This document shows, one piece after another, positions 46,801-58,636 of a stretch of DNA of 64,000 bases. The notes under the pieces were generated by a model. The model searched no databases. It was not told the DNA's origin and was given only the letters and a program-made list of their open reading frames with translations. A program made the translations under genes and the position numbers. The stretch spans positions 620,001 to 684,000 of the forward strand of contig JAYKYS010000011.1 of NCBI GenBank assembly GCA_036924285.1, written 5' to 3'. How positions within the stretch are numbered: the first letter of the stretch is position 1; every line of letters starts with the position of its first letter. The DNA comes from Asterella californica. Taxonomy: Eukaryota > Streptophyta > Marchantiopsida > Marchantiales > Aytoniaceae.

Positions 46801-49800
46801 TAGTGCCCTGTTGTTGAGGCCGTGACCATTCCATCTACAATGAAGTCAATAACCAGATTACTGTTAGGAGTACATTACAGAACAAGAACCGGAACCAGTT
46901 CAGGGGTAACCGTCACATCAAAATCAATTAACGGAAGTGATGACGAGAACATACAGATTCAAGATCCAGAATGACAAGGTCACTGAAACAGCTGGAATGC
47001 GAGCCACCCCCAAAGACGAAAAGATAACGATCGTCGTGAACGGTTGCAGCATGATCAGAACGTGGCGACGGAGGAGTACCCCTGCATGCATCAAGTAGTA
47101 AGGTAAACTGAACACAGGGAAGAAAGCGGAAGAATGCGGATACCACGGCGCCGAGGTTACATCAATTCCGCGACGAGAAAGGAGTAATTATTGCTCACCC
47201 TGCCTCGATGGCGTCCCAAGTCATTGTATCCAAGTCCAGAATATTTAAGTCACTGTAAAGTCGTCGTTTCGCGTCTTCTCCTCCAAACATCACTAACAGG
47301 TTACCTACTTTGGTTACTGTCTGGCCTCCTCTAGCAACCTGTAGCAGGAAAACCTTAATGGAACAGATTCCATGGAACTCTTGGACCCTATGAAATGTCA
47401 TCAGTGAAACATAATGTGACAATGGCTTCTGAACTTGGTATACATACTGGGGCCTGTCCATAGGACTGGAGAACCGACCACTGGAGTGTTGTCGTGTCAA
47501 AAGCACGTACTGCAAAGGAATCGAAGAGGCAGCCTATTAGATTCTTTTTTAACACAGTCATGAAAGGCAGTAAAAAAGCGCACATGTAAAGAACTGCTGC
47601 AGTTTGAACCGTCGTGGTATACGGAAACGAAAAATGGAGATGCCACCGCACCTGTAACACTTTCAGAAAGCTCTTTTGAATGACCTGCGACCATGAGAAG
47701 CTTCCCATCCACCTGAACCTGAAAATTTTTGAACGCACAGGACGACATATGCTAGAACGGTTACCAACTTCTCGACCACTCTGTCAGCCTCTAACGAGAC
47801 CAACTAGGGAATCAGATATTTCGTCAAGGAAACAGATATTTAGACATTCAGTGTTAGTATCCAGATTTGACCAGAAGAGGAATGAACCCTGCTTGATAAG
47901 ATGGCGAATTCATTCTTATTACAAATAAGACATTCATCCAGAAAAAGAAAAGAATTCGGACAGAAACGCCACTCGTTGTTATAATCCTCACACGCACTCT
48001 GTTCTGGAGATTTATAAGTATATATTGATACACGGGTAAAGCAGCTTTCAGAGAAAACAGTGACTTCGCCCGCACATTAAAGGTAACCCCAAAATAGTTT
48101 TGAACCCATGTAAGTACAAGGTGAGTATTGAAGAGTGGTAACATGTATGCTGACTTGGTTCTAGAAGTCAGCGAATGAATATAACCGATGACAGGCCAAG
48201 AGATTTATAAGTATATATGATGGTACATGGGAAAAACAGAATTCGGAGAAAACAGTAACGTTCCCCGCACAAGAATACATGGAAGTACAAAGAGAGTAAC
48301 AAAGAGTGGTGACATGTATGCTAACTTGGTTTGAGATATATATATGTATACTGGGGTTGCTTGCAAGTTGCAGACGACAGTGCCTGTAGGCTGCAGACTG
48401 TGTACTCCGAGTAAAGTTTACTAAGAAGAAGTTTTCTGGCATACACCAATATTCGCCAGTCACTCCGAATTTAATAATATTCACAGTTACAAGCGTGGGG
48501 TGGGAAAAACTCATATTTTGTGCACCAAGGAATAATTTAGCACTCCTTTTCTTCAAATAACCTGAGCAGCTTCATTCTCAGCATCAGTTACCTTCAATAA
48601 GCAAGCATGGTAGGACATAGTCAACATACCAAACTGTGACCGGCACAAGGGGGAAACGTCGCTTGTTCCATTTGTTCCACTTTTGACCACGTGAGTGTAC
48701 TCAGGTCCAGCACCTGTGACCCATATAAACAGTGAGTTCGATCGTACAGTCTACCTTGCAGGAAGAGACTACTAGTTTATGCCTGTTGAAATAGAAATCT
48801 AACTGTATGAATGTCTACAGGTGACAAATCTTACCTGTACGTCGTTCAGGTATCGACCATTATGATTTCCTCCAATGACAAACATCTCGCTGCCAACAAC
48901 AGCGGCCGCGTGCTGCAAACCGTGAATATAATCAGGACTTAGCTGAACTATGCAAATGAAGATACTCCAGGGCAAGAAAGTACCGAGAAAGAAGTCTACA
49001 TCCGAGCGAAAAATCTGGCACTGAAATTATCACATTATCACTATAAGCATAGCCTTATATATGGCATGCTGTTTGAGGTACCTGATAGCGAGCAGCTGGC
49101 CCGCGGCCTTTAATCTCTGGTGAAAACCACTGATCATGGCCGTACACAGAAATCTGCACCTGCGACATGTTTTCCTCCTCTTTCGGCTTACTGTCCTCCT
49201 CCTTCGACTTATTTTCATGTCCATTCATTGGTGCACCACCGTTCGATGAAACCGGCAGAGCCTCGACTGGCAAGGAAGTCTCCGCAGGTTCCAAAACCTT
49301 CGCCTTCTCTTCTTCAGCCTTGGGTTCAACCTTAGCTTCGACTAATGTCGGCTCAGAAGACTGGAAAGCAAGGTATTCTAATTTCAGATTATTATCATAA
49401 AAGTACGATGTATTAAAAGCAGTGCTTGAGAATCATCCAGTCCAAAAAACATGTTTCACAAACTAGTTTCCTATGATAGTTATCGACCATGCCACCAGAT
49501 AACAGTATCCCGAAATAATCACGTCACTTATCAGATTTCACCGTCAAACTCACAGGTTGGCTGGTCTTGGGAATTTCTTCATCGTGTACTTTTGACCACC
49601 ATTCCGGATCTTGGTCCTTTAAGGCACTTTCCTGTGCCTTTGTGTACCAATCAGACTCCTCTTCCTGGTAACATATTTCACAACAATCCAACAGACTCAA
49701 GAACGGTATGATATCAACCTAAAAAGTTACTTACACTTGTTAAGCACATTCGTCCTACGGCTTCCTAGAAACCGAACGTGATAAGTCATTAGATGCAGTA

Positions 49801-51273
49801 CTACATGCAGTCAACCATAGAAACGGAGGCAACATACAATGTCAGACTTACATATATGGTAATGACTGACAAGTCCTAACATACAGTGCTCCGTATCCAG
49901 GACACTGCCCTAACAACTTCTGTAATCCAACACAACCCACCTGTCACCATGCCTCAAAGAAACTTACTTCCAAAGTCCGGACGAATAACCTCATCGCCTC
50001 CGTTGAAGGCAATTTCCCCAGCTGGTTCCAACTGTTACAAAAGAAAAATGTTAAGTTAAGTATAGACATACTTATAGATTCGAGAAAGAATCCGAACTCC
50101 TAGAAGTTCCTCTCGCTATGAACATCACCAAAACTACGAATTATAATCGTTTCCCTTTGGAGACAAGGTGAAGACAGATTGTAAAAAATTATGCGAAAAG
50201 AAAGGGGATTCGACCTCACAACTCTTGCAACTGAAGGGATGATGGAGAAACACCGAACATATCTTCCATTCTATCTATCTTTTTAAAGGGTTATGAGGAG
50301 TAGCCCTGGTTGATATTCAGACTTCAGACACAGAGTCGTAGAAAAAAACATAAATTAATGATCATCATAACAGCATCATAACACCTTTTCGTTCACCAAA
50401 TGGTGAATGCAAAGGGTGTCGGAGCCTGCTACAGGAAAGACCGAACAGACTTGTTGAAAGCTATAAGCATCTTTAACAACATCTTCTTTGATAGCGTGGC
50501 CAAGTGTCATGTCGAGAGGCGGATGGGATAAAACGCGGTAGCAAAGTTGAAAGCGGTCATAGATTGGGTAACAAGACATTCAGCAGACTGAATCCTCGCA
50601 TAGAAGATGGCTACGGTTGCTTTGACCTACAATACTGTACATGCTCAGTTTGACTAGGCGTGTAATAACTTCACTTGCACAGGATGACTATGTTGGTCGA
50701 TAGCAGCAAAACTTCAGAACCTTACTGTGTAAGGCACCCTCAGAATTGAAAATCTTCACGCGTTAAACTTATCCAGCTCTATAAGTTCTATGGGGGTGAG
50801 GAGCATGGAAGTGACCTTGTCCATTTTGCATACTCAACAACATTCCAGTTCCATGGTTTCGCAATGTTACAAGGTCCGACCGTAGCCTGTAATCAAGTTC
50901 ATATTCAAGCAAAAAACCCACGTGAGCTATCTTCCGTTAGTCACATCTGCCTTTCCCTATAGATATCCAATACTACAGTGGACCTCTCGTTGCAACTTGG
51001 CAGATCAGCTTACTTTCTAATGCATCTCAGAAGGTTCAAATTCCCACGCAAGCAGCCAAATAAAATTTGCAAGAAAGGGTCGTGGAATACGCGTCAGATT
51101 TACTGCCGATTAGATCTGACCTGTTGATAAAGAGAATAGAGAAGAAGTGCCGTATCATCAGAAAATCGAACAGATGATGATTTCTTCGCCGAGGACGAAG
51201 AATGTGCAAATCCTGCATATACTGCGGCAGCATAAAAGCGATCAGGATAGGGTAGTGCCGAAGCTCCTGCCAT
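43729..51273 (-). CDS. Acyl-CoA-binding kelch-repeat protein (plant ACBP4/5 type), 18 exons
   Basis: Predicted cytosolic acyl-CoA carrier with kelch propeller. Exons in transcript order: 51273-51121, 50886-50816, 50031-49968, 49664-49554, 49360-49082, 48912-48835, 48713-48630, 47718-47652, 47509-47448, 47338-47199, 47081-46955, 46834-46720, 45941-45853, 45369-45286, 45174-44956, 44829-44707, 44224-44165, 43923-43729. All phases agree: 2121 nt, 706 residues. The acyl-CoA-binding domain is N-terminal (YPDRFYAAAVYAGF, LLYSLYQQATVGPCN, LPSTEAMRLFVRTL). An acidic linker follows, then kelch repeats with paired Gly (FVIGGNHNGRYL, LMVAGHSKE, LLVMFGGEDAKRR, YLFVFGGGSHSSCF, NWYIIGGGDNKTG, ISFGGYNGRY). 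A poly-Ala segment and a C-terminal coiled coil (LQEELDSARAEVAQYKGDL, ELLRKQKAAAEEVA) close the protein. Start: first ATG before the domain. The family is linked to lipid transport and stress responses. Confidence 0.93.
46509..46665. repeat. Direct duplication inside a kelch-gene intron
   Basis: The ~66 bp block beginning ataatcagatcataatccaa occurs at about 46509-46575 and again at 46599-46665, nearly identical. It lies in the intron between 46720 and 45941. Confidence 0.85.
48003..48336. repeat. Tandem duplication (~190 bp period) inside a kelch-gene intron
   Basis: Blocks gagatttataagtatata, gagaaaacagt, cgcaca and tggtgacatgtatgct recur in order in 48003-48165 and 48199-48336. It occupies the largest intron (between 48630 and 47718). 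Confidence 0.75.
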
Positions 51274-51279
51274 ACTGGC

Positions 51280-52640
51280 AGAATGAGCAATTCGCACGTC
51301 CCGACCCCAGCCTGCTGAGACAGCAACCCCTGATAACAGCGGCAAAACTCAGCAGCAAAATGATCCTAAAGATCACCGATTAAGTCAACTACTGATGCAC
51401 CCCGAGAGCTAAATTTTTTCTCCAGCTCGATCTCTTCATAGATCCAGATTTCGGGTCCCAAATAAGTTTCTCCTTCAGTTCTGGGCAAGACTCCCCGGAA
51501 CTCTCGTGCGATAGTACAGATCTCCGCAACACCCCTACACAGTAACAGCAATCGCAACCAATGCCGACCACGCCGGGATATGCTAACCCACTTCTTTGAA
51601 TTTTCTCCTTCTTCCTGGTGAGGGACCGTCCGCCCGCGCAGAAAAAGAAAATTACGTGTTCACAGAAAGAAAGTAAAGAAACATTCACCGGCCACTCTAG
51701 CTTTCTATCCACAAGCCTGGCTAGCCTAGCCGCGATACACACCCGGCGACGGCGCCCCCCGAGTGAACGAATGCGCCAAGCCCACCTCCCCACTGGCGAT
51801 GGAAATTGCTCATATCATTGACCATCCATCGACCGATCGAGAGAACCGATCCACAATCAAATCAATCCAAGCACGCTTGTTCTACTCCCATACAATTAAT
51901 AACAATCCAATCCTCTGATACAAACATACATTCTATTGCTTCTCTTTTGTTCCCTGTTTCAACGACAAGACAAACTGCTTGCTCGCCCGCTCGCTCTCTC
52001 GCTCCCAAAAGTGGAGCTGAGTTACGACGTCGAAGGCAGCTGACGAGTCCAATCAATCTACGACGAGGTCGACGCTCCTATCTGACCGACATGCCATGGC
52101 GCCTGCCGGATGACCGGAAATGTTCCGAAAGACGGTGCCAATCCGGCGGAAGGGGCCTCGACCGACTCAATAATCCTCGCAGAAGGTCCTGCCCCTTACC
52201 TCCCCTTCTCTTCGCATCGGGAACTGAGGCCGGCCAGCCATGAACATCGTCTCCGCACCGCAATCTTCTTGTATGCCATGTTCTTATAACATCAGTCGCC
52301 CTTGGTGTTTCCCGTCTCGTGTTCTTCTACGAATATCTTGTCTGGTATTATAATGTAACTTTCTCTGTATTATTTATTCAAACTCGGGGTGTTTCGACTC
52401 AGATCGTCGTTAGAATGACCGATGGGCAACCGAATCATCTTTAATGGCTAAAACTTAACTTATCATTTCTTAAGGTATTATTTAACATTTCATTTTTATC
52501 TAGAAGATTTGACTCTATCACTCAACTTAAAAGGTAACCGAGTAGATTACTTTGTTTTTGGTATTCAAACCATACCATATATTTTAGTCTAGAATTTAAC
52601 AAATAATTTCTTTCAATCTACACTATAAACAATTCAAGAT
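51280..52640. other. Upstream region of the kelch gene; no further gene seen
   Basis: Contains the probable leader and promoter of the minus-strand kelch gene, with ct-rich runs (ctcgcccgctcgctctctcgctcc near 51980). Frames at 51389-51793 and 51806-52243 lack domains and face opposite ways. Confidence 0.45.
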
Positions 52641-52781
52641 CTAATAGCATCTCCAGTGCGCGCATAACCCACCATTGTACACTGCCTTTTGGGGTATTAG
52701 TTTGCCGGGTAAATTTTATATATTCTTGAATTTTTTAAACTTATCTCAATCCAGAAACATCACCCGTCACTGTACAAGAAA

Positions 52782-53830
52782 ATGTCGGCAGCATGGCGTC
52801 GAGACTTGAGACATAGAATGCAAGAGACTACTGCTGATGACGAATGCGATGAAGTCATCTTACATATTCTTATGGGTCAAGTTATTTCTCATCCAGAAAA
52901 TGCATTACGAGGAAAGCATGGTGGGTCACAACCGGGAATAAACCAAATCTCAATAGAGAAAGACAAGAAGGTCATGCACACAAGTAGCGAATACTTGATG
53001 CTACTTGTGTGCATGATGAATATTTTGTTCAAAAATGTGATGCCTTTGGTGTACGAGGATTATCGAGCATACAGAAAGCAACGGCCTCTCTCATAATGCT
53101 TGCTTATGGGGGCCCTTGTAGATTCAACAGACGAATACTATAGACTATGAGAAAGTACAGCGATGGAAGCAATGAAGTGATTATGTGTAGGAGTTCCTTC
53201 CATTTTCGAGCCTGAATATTTTTGACAGCCAACAAAAGATGATATTGTACAACAGATGAATATCAACAGAAAGAGAGGTTTCCGGAGATGTTTACCAATA
53301 TCGATTGCATGAAGTACGTTTGGAAGAACTGTCTTGTTTCTTTGCAAAGATAGTTTCAAGACAAAGATAAACAAAGGTCAATCATTCTTGAAGTTGTTGC
53401 AGATCACTCTCTATGGATATGGCATACATTATTTGGTATTCTTGGTGGAAATAACGAAATTAACGTTTTGGATCGGAGCCCATTAGTTTGAAATATGTAG
53501 ACAAGATATGGTGCAGAAATCACGTTCCAGGTAGGAAGCAATACCTACCAAAGATATTATTTACTTACCGATGACATCTATCCAAAATGGACCATTTTCG
53601 TTCAAACGGTCCTAGAACCGTAAGAGAGCGTGGTTTTCTAAAATGCAATAAGGTTCTCGAAAAGATGTAGAACGCTGTTTTGGGGTGTTACAAGTTAAAT
53701 TTAGCATCATACAGAATCCTTGTGGACAATGGAATCTTCAAATCATACAAGATATCATGATAGCTTGTGTTGTGATTCACAATATGATAACAGAAGACGA
53801 GAAAGATTCAACTTTCACGTAAGATTACTT
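52782..53830 (+). pseudogene. Harbinger-type (DDE) transposase, decayed
   Basis: Starts with an ATG at 52782 and includes KHGGSQPG, an upstream landmark of plant Harbinger/ALP1-like transposases. The later part, read through stops, contains NIDCMKYVWKNC with the first catalytic Asp, ILEVVADHSLWIWHTLFG, NNEINVLDRSPLV with the second, then YLLTDDIYPKWTIFVQT and a terminal CCVVIHNMI-like stretch. The enzyme would cut and paste the element. A perfect hairpin (52973-52987 with 53001-53015) sits in the N-terminal coding part. Several TAG/TGA stops prevent function. Confidence 0.82.
52973..53015. repeat. Perfect 15-bp-arm hairpin inside the Harbinger transposase
   Basis: catgcacacaagtag at 52973-52987 is exactly complementary to ctacttgtgtgcatg at 53001-53015. 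The sequence at this point departs from what Harbinger relatives show. Confidence 0.85.
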
Positions 53831-53925
53831 ATTTGAGATAGATTAGTATCACAACTTAGTCGAGATATCATAATTGAGCAGTTTGTAGCTTATACACAAC
53901 TGATTGAATCTCATTCTGATCAGTT

Positions 53926-53964
53926 TAAGTTACGCAATGATCCCCTCGATCATTGCGTAACTTA
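53926..53964. repeat. Perfect hairpin, 17 bp arms, 5-base loop
   Basis: taagttacgcaatgatc (53926-53942) pairs fully with 53948-53964. It lies between the two Harbinger ORF relics; it might act as a terminator-like structure or be a template-switch scar. Confidence 0.85.
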
Positions 53965-54104
53965 ATCGATCATCTCTGGCAGGTTAGAGGAAATGCAATG
54001 TACTGAAATTGAGTTTTACACGCATGTTACTGGTTTCACTCACTATGTGTTAAATCTTGAATATCTACATCATCTTCTATCTCACTACTTCCTTGAGTGC
54101 TACG

Positions 54105-55094
54105 AATAGTAACTGTTGGAATCTATGGAAGACTATTCTCTTCAAAATCTAGTCTTGCTTTTAGCTTATGGAGCATCTCCTTCCGACGTAAAGCAAAAAA
54201 CTTCCGTGCTTCGTCTAAATGTAAATCACTATCACGAACAGAGAAAATTGCATGCATCTTTTGGTCTTCCATCAACTCCAGTTTTTCTTCGTGATCTCAA
54301 CAAGTTCCAAAGTGGCCTTTGCTTGAACTCGCATGGCGCTAATTCTCTCTGCTTTATCATCTTTTGGTCTTCCTTTGCAGCTTTGTTTCCCTGCGGTCTC
54401 TTCCTTCTCTTCTCATCTAAAATTTCAGTTTTTTACGACTCTATAATCACATCTTCTATTTCTTGAGTCACAGCCTTCCGCTTTAGTTTCATTGTGGGAG
54501 TACGTTTCTCGTATGTAGCTTGATCTCAACGAAGAATATCTTTAACGAGCAACCAAACTGTCGTGAAACTTTACTTCTTCATATGTTTCACTTTGTACAG
54601 TTCCAAAGCTTTTTGGACTTGATCTCACTCTGAAGTACTCAACTCGTCAAGACCCACGACTTGTGCATAAACATCACTGAAGTTGACAGTGTCATGTTTA
54701 ATAACCCTTGGCTGGATGTTCTTCACATTGTGTAGATTGATTCCAGTTGTAGTGCATAGAAATGAGATCCCAGATTGATTTTTCTGACGATTGCCACGGT
54801 GGGGTTCTGAGAAATATAAAGAAATGATCGAGTTAGCTGACATTCTTATTCCGTGGTAAAATTCTAACATTTTCATTTCTTGTCGAGTTGTCTCCAGTTC
54901 CAGTCACGTAGTTCATTTCTTCTGATGTCTGGGTGTGCAGATGAGCTGCAGAGTTCACGTGTGGAAAAAGCTACAAAAATGTGTGTACATTGCCTAGGTT
55001 GGATGACTTGCAGCCTCGCAGAAGTACCGTGTCTGAGCTCTTTTTTATCCCGACCTGCAATGCATCTTAGGTTACAGTGTATGTGGTGGATCAA
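54105..55094 (-). pseudogene. Harbinger second ORF (NAM-associated / Myb-like type), decayed
   Basis: On the minus strand, across stops, the reading VNFSDVYAQVVGLDELSTSE is followed by a KALELYK-like segment, a TTVWLLVKDI-like segment and a basic KRKAVTQEIEDVI stretch. This matches the C-terminal 'NAM-associated' domain of the DNA-binding partner protein encoded by plant PIF/Harbinger elements. A further frame to 55094 probably represents its N-terminal part. The ORF faces the transposase relic from the other end of the element. The partner normally helps bring the transposase to the element ends. Confidence 0.65.
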
Positions 55095-55715
55095 AACTTA
55101 AGAAAAATTTTGGCAGCAAGACGATAAAATAATGATGTAGTGTACCCAATGTAGATGCTCTAACTCAAATTGATGCACACTTTTCCACCTTGATCGGTTG
55201 ACTCTAGAATTAGACCTTATGATATCATAATATAATTATGAATTTCATTATGAAAAATATGATTCAGTATTTGTTAAATAATATGAATATTGAGTATCCT
55301 TTTGATACTGTTAAATAATAATACATTAAATTTAAGAAAACTAAAGATAATATTTCAGTTGTAAGCTAATTAAACAAGAACTACGTCTGCATTGTAGTTG
55401 CGGGGTATGCGTTAATGATTTATCCAGATTTAACTCGATTTTTTTATTTTCAGAGTTGTTACTTCCGTCCCGTTCTGCCGTCGCTTAACCGTCCACTACA
55501 CAACAAAAAGTTTCTCCACTTCTGTTTTTTTTAGAATCGACGTTAGCTACACTAACGCAAAGCAAAAATATAATACAAAATAAAAATACATATATTATAG
55601 AAAATAAGAAAGTATTAAATTTATTTTTTGTTTCATTTAAAATATAATTTATTAATTAAGTAATGTTACTGCATTTGAAAAATGCAGTAAAAAAAGACTT
55701 TTCGTTGCAAAAAGC

Positions 55716-55803
55716 GTATTTATCATTATTTCCAATAAATGCAGACAACAAAAAAGCAACGAACAGAAAGCATATCAAATATATTGGAAATAATGATAAA
55801 TAC
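55716..55803. repeat. Inverted repeat, 22 bp perfect arms, 44-base loop
   Basis: gtatttatcattatttccaa onwards (55716-55737) is exactly complementary to 55782-55803. Confidence 0.85.
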
Positions 55804-55904
55804 ATTAACGTTCAGCGATTCCCCGGAGGAATAAAACAGGAAGAGGGGAGAACGATGTTGTCAGAAAAGCCCGCTCAGTGAGAGTAAGCAAACGGAAGGT
55901 TGTA

Positions 55905-56040
55905 TTTATATCTATCTTGCATGCATATATTCACCCTCTTCCAAGTTCGGAAGAGGGGGAAATATGCAAAGCCTTTAATTTATGTAATAACTGTTTCTCT
56001 GGGAAAGGTTAGGTTATGAATTAAAATATTTGAATTAAAA
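55905..56040 (-). repeat. Dispersed repeat family A, copy 3 (inverted)
   Basis: On the minus strand the order is aaattaaagg, tgcatatttccccctcttcc, ggaagagggtgaatatatgc, matching 9350-9425 and 36116-36180. The flanking aggttagg block is also present. Confidence 0.65.
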
Positions 56041-56266
56041 ATATTTTTACTTGTCAAAGGTATAGCTATTTATACCAGGAGAAGGATTAACATAACTTAC
56101 TTATAGGTTTTCTGATCCCTCAACCACGTGTAATGGAGTTCACTACGTTCAGTTTTTATTTTATTTTATTAATTTTAATGTTTAAATATAGTAAAAACTT
56201 ATTCTCCACTCTATAATATATTTTCCAAGCCACTCGAGCATGTCTTTCCTCTATTCTTTGTTACCT

Positions 56267-56307
56267 AATGTATTCTAAATACTTTCACTAAGTATTTAGA
56301 ATACATT
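56267..56307. repeat. Perfect hairpin, 18 bp arms, 5-base loop
   Basis: aatgtattctaaatactt (56267-56284) pairs fully with 56290-56307. Confidence 0.88.
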
Positions 56308-57119
56308 TCTCAAGTCACTTGCCCGCCAATTATATATGATAATTTTCTGGACTGGGTTTTCTCCCCAACCAAAGTGCACTTTGGATGCATATTCACAACT
56401 ATTAGCTACTATTGGTGTGATAAAAAATAAAAGTAACTGAAAGTAACTTGTACACTTAATTCATTACCCCAGTGACCTTATGAGAGCCGGGAAAGGAATA
56501 TATTTCTTTTCCACCCCTTGTACTTTAGATTACGGAGAGTATATTTCTTTTTTCTCCAAGAAACCACTATTCTTAGTACTATGTATTTTAGTCTCTACTA
56601 ATCAGATTGACTTGAAACGAATCACAAAGGGTAAAGCTTGAATTGAATCCGATCCTCACTCTTCTAATTCCATGACTAAATGAGTAATATGCATGTTATA
56701 TGAACTTTTGGAAAATGTTTGTTTCTTTAATGATATCAGAAAAATATAGATGTTAAATAAAATATATATATCAAGTTGACAGAATAATCAAAATAATTTA
56801 TAAATATTAATTATTAACCTATGCTTGGAAACACGGACAAACCAAGATATAAACAGTAAGAGTTGAGTACACAGTTGCACTAACAAAGATACAAATATGA
56901 GAACCTGAAACTTATAAAACGATTAAATCCTTCGAATTGTATTTTAGCAAATTCAGGGAGTACAAAAATCTCCATATTTTCCTCTAAATTATTATTGGAG
57001 TGTATTTGATTAATTATTATAAAAAAAATAAAATTGAAATTTTATTTTGTCATAAAAAATATAAAATATACCTTGAATTTTTAAATAATACATTGTATTA
57101 TAGAATTAATTAGAATAAA

Positions 57120-57144
57120 GGCGACATGGCCAAGTGGTAAGGCA
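57120..57144 (+). tRNA. 5' half of a plastid-type trnC-GCA (truncated)
   Basis: ggcgacatggccaagtgg followed by taaggca matches the acceptor 5' strand and D-arm of chloroplast tRNA-Cys as I know it. The anticodon arm and 3' half are missing; unrelated AT-rich sequence follows. It is a relic, probably plastid DNA transferred to the nucleus, and not a functional tRNA. Confidence 0.55.
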
Positions 57145-57239
57145 CAACAATTATTTTACGTAAAAAAACGAAAATAAATAAAGAAGATAAGTTCAGTTTC
57201 AAATAATTAAAAATTGATTTATAAAAAAAACTGAACAAT

Positions 57240-57360
57240 AAAGCCGGACCCTATTCCGCGTGCCGGGCATAGAGCTGACCTAAACCCCGTGTAAACGGGT
57301 GGGAACCACAGCATGCTCTAAAAGCGTAGTTGAGGGGGATAGAAGAGAAGGCTAAAGACT
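57240..57360. other. GC-rich structured patch of possible organelle origin
   Basis: A stretch from 'aagccggaccctattccgcg' through 'gttgagggggatagaagag' stands out from the AT-rich surroundings and contains complementary blocks such as ccccgtg..acgggt. Its style resembles a plastid intron or RNA relic next to the trnC fragment, but I cannot name it. Confidence 0.3.
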
Positions 57361-57436
57361 TTTTTTGAAACAGTACAAAAAAAATGTAATTAAAAAAAAG
57401 TAATATATTTTATATATTTTTTTCATTAATTGTTAA

Positions 57437-57556
<120 letters not shown>

Positions 57557-58636
57557 TAACTAGATTAATAAATAAAAAATTTTAAATTTTAAATCTATTT
57601 TTTTTATTTTGTTTATACATTAATAAATAGTGATCTGATAGATAATAATTAAACCTCTGTATATTTCTCTCCTCCATCGAAAGATAGAGAAACTGAATAT
57701 ATATATTCACATGCTCATGAGAACCTTATGTATTTTCATAGAGAGAGGATATTCAAAGTTACATGGGTGTACATTAATTAATGTAATAATTTTTCCGATG
57801 AGAAGAGTTAGAACATTAATTAATGTCTTTTGAAATGATGCAGTTTGAAAATTAGTGTCTCGGACTTATAACCTCAGAAACGCATCAGCCCTCTCTTCAC
57901 TTATGGGTTCTCTGTGGATGATTTGACTACTCCGGGACTGGTTAACATATAATATTTATGAAGTAATTTTATTTCTATAATAACTTATTAACATAAATTT
58001 TTATAACACTTCTATGTTTTCTGAAAAGAGAAAACGAAATTCACTGTACAAGGCCGTGGGGAAGGATATTGATCAACGGAACTCTTGACCTTAACTGTGG
58101 TTTCCTGTGCTCCACACATGTAAAAGGTGATCTAGGTGACCCGGAGCACTTACAAAGACATCGGGGGTGAGATCTCTCGTACTAGTAAACTGTAGAGAAG
58201 AAGTGCATTTCTCAAATTTGTGTATCAAAATTCGCATATTCTTCTCTTTCTTGTAAGTGATTGTCGTTTCTCTCTAAATTATTGAAGTTAACTGACTTAC
58301 ACATGCTGCTTCAGTTACCAAAATTCTTGCTTGTGATATGGGAATTCGAGCTGTTAAATTTTTTTTTATTTCATCTAATTTAGATGTTGATATGGATTTA
58401 GGCTTAAGCCCCACTTCAATAAATCGTGTAACCAAGCAGATTTTCGAAAGAGGGACTTTTGCTAAGATCAATACATGGAAGACTTTTACTTATTTAATTA
58501 AATGTTATCCTCCATAAAGTTCTCTCGGCAAGATAGTAATAAAGGATCTGAATGTCAAAATCAAGGTAATCAAGGTAAATGAATGGAACCACTAAGCAGT
58601 TAGGGAATTAGGTCAGTTAGTGCAAACCATCAACCA

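Larger units (their letters stand above)
52645..55160. mobile_element. PIF/Harbinger DNA transposon with intact ends
   Basis: A 2516 bp element. The left end tagcatctccagtg (52645) and the reverse complement of the right end, gagcatctacattgg (to 55160), match the gagcatctcca-type terminal inverted repeat common in plant PIF/Harbinger elements. The trinucleotide TAA flanks both ends (52642-52644 and 55161-55163), as expected of the 3-bp target duplication of the superfamily. Inside are a plus-strand transposase relic and a minus-strand second ORF relic, the usual two-gene layout. Both are full of stops. Confidence 0.85.
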
